Source: Clostridia bacterium (GTDB lineage Bacteria > Bacillota > Clostridia > Christensenellales > Aristaeellaceae). Taken from it: a DNA stretch of 8,355 nucleotides. Made by a program: the position numbers and the translations under genes. The notes under the pieces are model-generated. The model had not been told where the DNA came from. It saw only the letters and a program-made list of their open reading frames with translations, and did not search any database. The DNA lies in contig JAFWBZ010000172.1 in NCBI GenBank assembly GCA_017537105.1, positions 1-8,355 on the forward strand. The letters run 5' to 3'. Of this stretch, positions 6,163-8,355 are shown in pieces (the stretch's first letter is position 1; every line of letters begins with the position of its first letter).

Positions 6163-6519
6163 TCAGCGTTTGGGGTTGAAGGGCTTGGGCGGACGGTGAT
6201 CCACGATGTCGATCTTGCGCAGGACCTGCCGGGTGATGTCGATGCCCAGCGTTCGCGTCAGTTGGAGGCCATACATCATCACGTCCGCAAATTCCTCGGC
6301 GATCATGGCGACCCGCTCCGGATCGTCTCCGTTCATCAGTCCTTCGACATCCTCCGGGTTCAGCCATTGAAAGTGCTCCAGAAGCTCGCTCATCTCCACG
6401 GTCATGGCCATGGCCACGTGCTGTGGATTCTGGACGCCTTCAATGCCCCAGCCCTTGCGCAGGCACAGCTGGTGCACCTGCTCCTTCAGCGTATCTATGG
6501 TGGTGTTGCTGTCGTTCAT
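6163..6519 (-). CDS. MazG-like (RS21-C6/DCTPP type) nucleotide pyrophosphohydrolase
   Basis: A 118-residue all-alpha protein carrying the MazG-superfamily metal-binding pattern: Glu42-x2-Glu45 in VEMSELLEHFQW and Glu76-x2-Asp79 in EEFADVMMYG. Such proteins hydrolyse (d)NTPs to NMP and pyrophosphate, often to remove non-canonical nucleotides. The size, the NPQHVAMAM block before the first acidic pair and HFQWL after it fit the RS21-C6/dCTPase branch better than the longer tandem MazG of E. coli. The start at 6519 has GAGGTC seven bases upstream. A GTG at 6534 in the same frame overlaps that site and lacks its own, so I reject it. This is the first gene of the - strand operon, behind a strong promoter, and the Shine-Dalgarno of the GuaA-like gene follows directly after its stop. 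Which nucleotide it cleaves is not visible. Confidence 0.85.
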   Translation of the reverse strand: MNDSNTTIDTLKEQVHQLCLRKGWGIEGVQNPQHVAMAMTVEMSELLEHFQWLNPEDVEGLMNGDDPERVAMIAEEFADVMMYGLQLTRTLGIDITRQVLRKIDIVDHRPPKPFNPKR

Positions 6520-6549
6520 GTTGATAGACCTCACACAAATCTACTTTAT

Positions 6550-6578
6550 ATTATAGCATATCCGCAGGCATTATGCAA
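6550..6578 (-). promoter_or_regulatory. Extended -10 sigma-A promoter of the MazG-like/GuaA-like/GNAT operon
   Basis: On the - strand TATAAT (6555-6550) is an exact -10 hexamer preceded by TGC, giving an extended -10. Seventeen bases upstream lies TTGCAT (6578-6573), a half match to the -35. The expected start is near 6543, giving a leader of about 24 bases to the ATG at 6519. The Shine-Dalgarno falls within that leader. Confidence 0.75.
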
Positions 6579-6593
6579 ATGATGCGGCATTTG
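6576..6593 (-). repeat. Short inverted repeat overlapping the -35 of the MazG-like promoter
   Basis: CAAATG (6576-6581) and CATTTG (6588-6593) are perfect inverted arms around six bases. The hexamer TGATGC also recurs directly at 6580 and 6592. The left arm overlaps the -35 of the - strand promoter. It could be an operator for a dimeric repressor, but six-base arms can arise by chance. It lies in the 224-base divergent gap (6520-6743), in which I see no gene. Confidence 0.25.
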
Positions 6594-6706
6594 ATGCAAT
6601 ATGTGGCCCGGTGTCCATCCCGAATCCTGGCGAAAAACCACTTGTTTTCAGGCCCTGCCGGGGGCGTGGAGGGGGCAAAGCGCCATCAGAATTAACCTTT
6701 GTGTTG

Positions 6707-6722
6707 TACAATATAATAGAAT
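6707..6722 (+). promoter_or_regulatory. Cluster of -10-like hexamers upstream of the GyrB-type gene
   Basis: Three overlapping -10-like hexamers occur five bases apart: TACAAT (6707), exact TATAAT (6712) and TAGAAT (6717). The best -35-like site is TTAACC (6692-6697), which gives a spacer of 14 bases for TATAAT and 19 for TAGAAT, neither ideal. A promoter here is likely because the divergent gene needs one and the region is strongly AT-rich against its surroundings. Which hexamer is used is unclear. Confidence 0.5.
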
Positions 6723-6743
6723 GATTATGGTTCGGAGGAAAAC

Positions 6744-8355
6744 ATGGCGGATAAATATACGGCGCGGGACATACAGGTGCTGGAAGGGCTGGACGCGGTG
6801 CGCATGCGACCGGGCATGTACATCGGTTCCACGGGCTCCCGTGGCCTTCACCATATGATCTGGGAGATCGTCGACAATGCCATCGACGAGGCCTCCAACG
6901 GCTATGCCACGGAGATCTCCGTGACGCTCAAGAAGGACGGCTCCTGCGAGGTCACCGACAACGGCCGAGGCATTCCCGTGGACATCCACCCCAAGCTCGG
7001 CGTGTCGGCGGTGGAGGTCGTCTACACCCAGCTGCACGCGGGCGGCAAGTTCAACGACAAGAACTATGCCTATTCCGGCGGTCTGCACGGCGTGGGCGCC
7101 TCGGTGGTCAATGCGCTCTCCGAGTGGGTGACCGTGGACGTCTACAAGGACTACAGCCACTACTTCGTTCGCTTTGAATCCATCACAGACCGAAAGACCG
7201 GCAAGATCCTCAGCGGCCACACCATGGCGCCGCTGGAAAAGGTGGGCAACACGCGCAAACGCGGCACGCAGGTGTGCTTCATGCCGGACCGCCGCGTGTT
7301 TGAAGACGTGCGCTTCAACGCAGACATCGTGCGCCGCAGGGTGCAGGAGCTCGCGTACCTGAACAAGGGCGTGCGGTTCATCTTCACCGACGAGCGCGTC
7401 AAGGAGGCCGACAAGCGCACGCAGGAGTTCTGCTACGAGGGTGGCCTGGCGGACTTCGTCCGATTCCTGAACGCAGACAAGACGCCCATCACCGAGCCCA
7501 TCGTGTTCGAGGCGGTGCGCGAGGGCACGCTCGTGCGCGTGGCGATCCAGTATACCGACGGGTATGCCGACAACATCTATTCCTACGTGAACAACGTGCC
7601 CACGCCCGAGGGCGGCTCCCACGAGGTGGGATTCAAAACCGCGGTGACGAAGGCCTTCAACGATTACGCGCGCCGCGCCGGACTGTTGAAGGAGAAGGAC
7701 AACAACCTGGCGGGCGACGACTTCCGCGAGGGCATGACCGCCGTGGTGTACGCCGGCGTGAAGAACCCGCAGTTCGAGGGCCAGACCAAGGGAAGGCTGG
7801 GCAACACGGAGGTGCGCCCCATCTACGAGGCAGTCTGCCTGGAGCAGCTCTCCATCTACCTGGACGATTTGAAGAGCCAGGATTTCGCCCAGGCGATCGT
7901 GCAGAAGGCGCTGAAGGCCGCCAAGGTGCGCGAAGCCGCCCGCAAGGCCCGGGACATCGCCCGGCAGGCGGGTCAGCTGGAGGCCGCGCCGCTGGTGGGT
8001 AAGCTGTCCAGCTGCACCGGCCGAAAGGCGGAGGAAAACGAGCTGTTCATCGTGGAGGGCGATTCGGCAGGCGGCAGCGCCAAGCAGGGCCGCGATCGCC
8101 GCTTCCAGGCGATCCTGCCGCTGCGCGGCAAGCCGCTGAACGTGGAAAAGAAGAAACTGGACCAGGTGCTGCAGAACGAGGAGTTCCGTTCCATCATCAC
8201 CGCGCTGGGCACCGGCATCGGCGAGGAGTTCAACATCTCAAAGCTCAGGTACAACCGCGTGATCATCCTGTCGGACGCGGACCAGGACGGCGCGCACATC
8301 CGCGCGATACTGCTCACGTTCTTCTACCGCCACATGCGCGAATTGATCACCGACG
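6744..8355 (+). CDS. gyrB: Type IIA DNA topoisomerase ATPase subunit (GyrB/ParE family), 3' end cut off by the window
   Basis: The first 537 residues of a type IIA topoisomerase B subunit, which binds ATP and closes the protein gate during strand passage. GHKL ATPase motifs are Glu41 and Asn45 in WEIVDNAIDEA, Asp72 in VTDNGRGIP and GGLHGVG (112-118). The transducer carries YVNNVPTPEGGSHEVGFK (281-298) and QFEGQTK (343-349) with the ATP-contacting Lys349. The Toprim domain begins with EGDSAGGSAKQGRDRRFQA (438-456), metal ligands are Asp511, Asp513 and Asp515, and ITALGTGIGEEFNISKLRY is at 485-503. PQFEGQTK, LGNTEVR and TALGTGIG favour GyrB over ParE, although no dnaA, dnaN or recF is next to it as at a typical origin locus, so it may be a second copy. 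The start has GGAGG five bases before the ATG. The Toprim acidic motif reads DADQD where most relatives have DADVD or DADTD. The frame is open to the right edge. Confidence 0.92.
   Translation, partial: MADKYTARDIQVLEGLDAVRMRPGMYIGSTGSRGLHHMIWEIVDNAIDEASNGYATEISVTLKKDGSCEVTDNGRGIPVDIHPKLGVSAVEVVYTQLHAGGKFNDKNYAYSGGLHGVGASVVNALSEWVTVDVYKDYSHYFVRFESITDRKTGKILSGHTMAPLEKVGNTRKRGTQVCFMPDRRVFEDVRFNADIVRRRVQELAYLNKGVRFIFTDERVKEADKRTQEFCYEGGLADFVRFLNADKTPITEPIVFEAVREGTLVRVAIQYTDGYADNIYSYVNNVPTPEGGSHEVGFKTAVTKAFNDYARRAGLLKEKDNNLAGDDFREGMTAVVYAGVKNPQFEGQTKGRLGNTEVRPIYEAVCLEQLSIYLDDLKSQDFAQAIVQKALKAAKVREAARKARDIARQAGQLEAAPLVGKLSSCTGRKAEENELFIVEGDSAGGSAKQGRDRRFQAILPLRGKPLNVEKKKLDQVLQNEEFRSIITALGTGIGEEFNISKLRYNRVIILSDADQDGAHIRAILLTFFYRHMRELITD

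Noticed and set aside
6146..6367. N-terminal extension of the GuaA-like protein by 74 residues into the MazG-like gene
   Set aside because: The extension is antilogous sequence from another frame of the MazG-like gene. GGAGG and the GuaA fold both start at the ATG at 6145.
6520..6534. GTG start for the MazG-like gene at 6534
   Set aside because: It has no Shine-Dalgarno and overlaps the one that serves the ATG at 6519.
6648..7622. A 324-codon open frame on the - strand opposite the GyrB-type gene
   Set aside because: It is antisense to clear GHKL ATPase coding sequence, rich in His/Val/Arg, and lacks any domain signature.

Overview
The window looks like chromosomal DNA of a high-GC, endospore-forming member of the Firmicutes (class Clostridia or close). 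The evidence is an intact sporulation sigma factor SigK with its N-terminal pro-sequence, Gram-positive style strong Shine-Dalgarno sites, consensus sigma-A promoters, and Firmicutes-like MltG, DapA and GyrB proteins. No tRNA, rRNA, CRISPR array, transposon or phage gene is visible. Coding density is very high and no gap without a gene exceeds about 225 bases.

Layout. From the left edge to 2756 the genes run on the + strand: the 3' part of mltG (peptidoglycan endolytic transglycosylase), sigK, and a divergent DprA/Smf-family Rossmann protein. The DprA-like gene has its own near-perfect sigma-A promoter, which overlaps the sigK stop codon. From 2800 to 6519 the genes run on the - strand. In transcription order they are a small MazG/RS21-C6-type nucleotide pyrophosphohydrolase, a GMP-synthase (GuaA) family protein, a tandem-GNAT acetyltransferase that ends at a clear Rho-independent terminator, and then dapA as a separate unit. 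From 6744 a GyrB/ParE-type topoisomerase subunit reads off the right edge on the + strand, divergent from the MazG-like gene.

Most interesting point. The GuaA-family protein keeps the ATP-pyrophosphatase machinery but has lost the glutaminase nucleophile (Cys to Gly) and catalytic His (to Tyr). It also lacks the lysine/histidine-rich XMP loop, and other acceptor-pocket residues are changed. It lies 17 bases downstream of a MazG-like NTP pyrophosphatase and 54 bases upstream of a GNAT gene, behind a strong extended -10 promoter. This suggests either an ammonia-dependent GMP synthase or a repurposed ATP-pyrophosphatase acting on a different nucleotide-like acceptor, and the three genes are the best candidate in the window for an undescribed pathway. 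The second point of interest is the DprA-like protein, whose Rossmann motifs are altered and whose C-terminus ends in a beta-clamp-binding-like QLNMF motif.

Assignments to mltG, sigK, dapA and the topoisomerase family are firm. The functions of the GuaA-like, MazG-like, GNAT and DprA-like proteins are at family level only.
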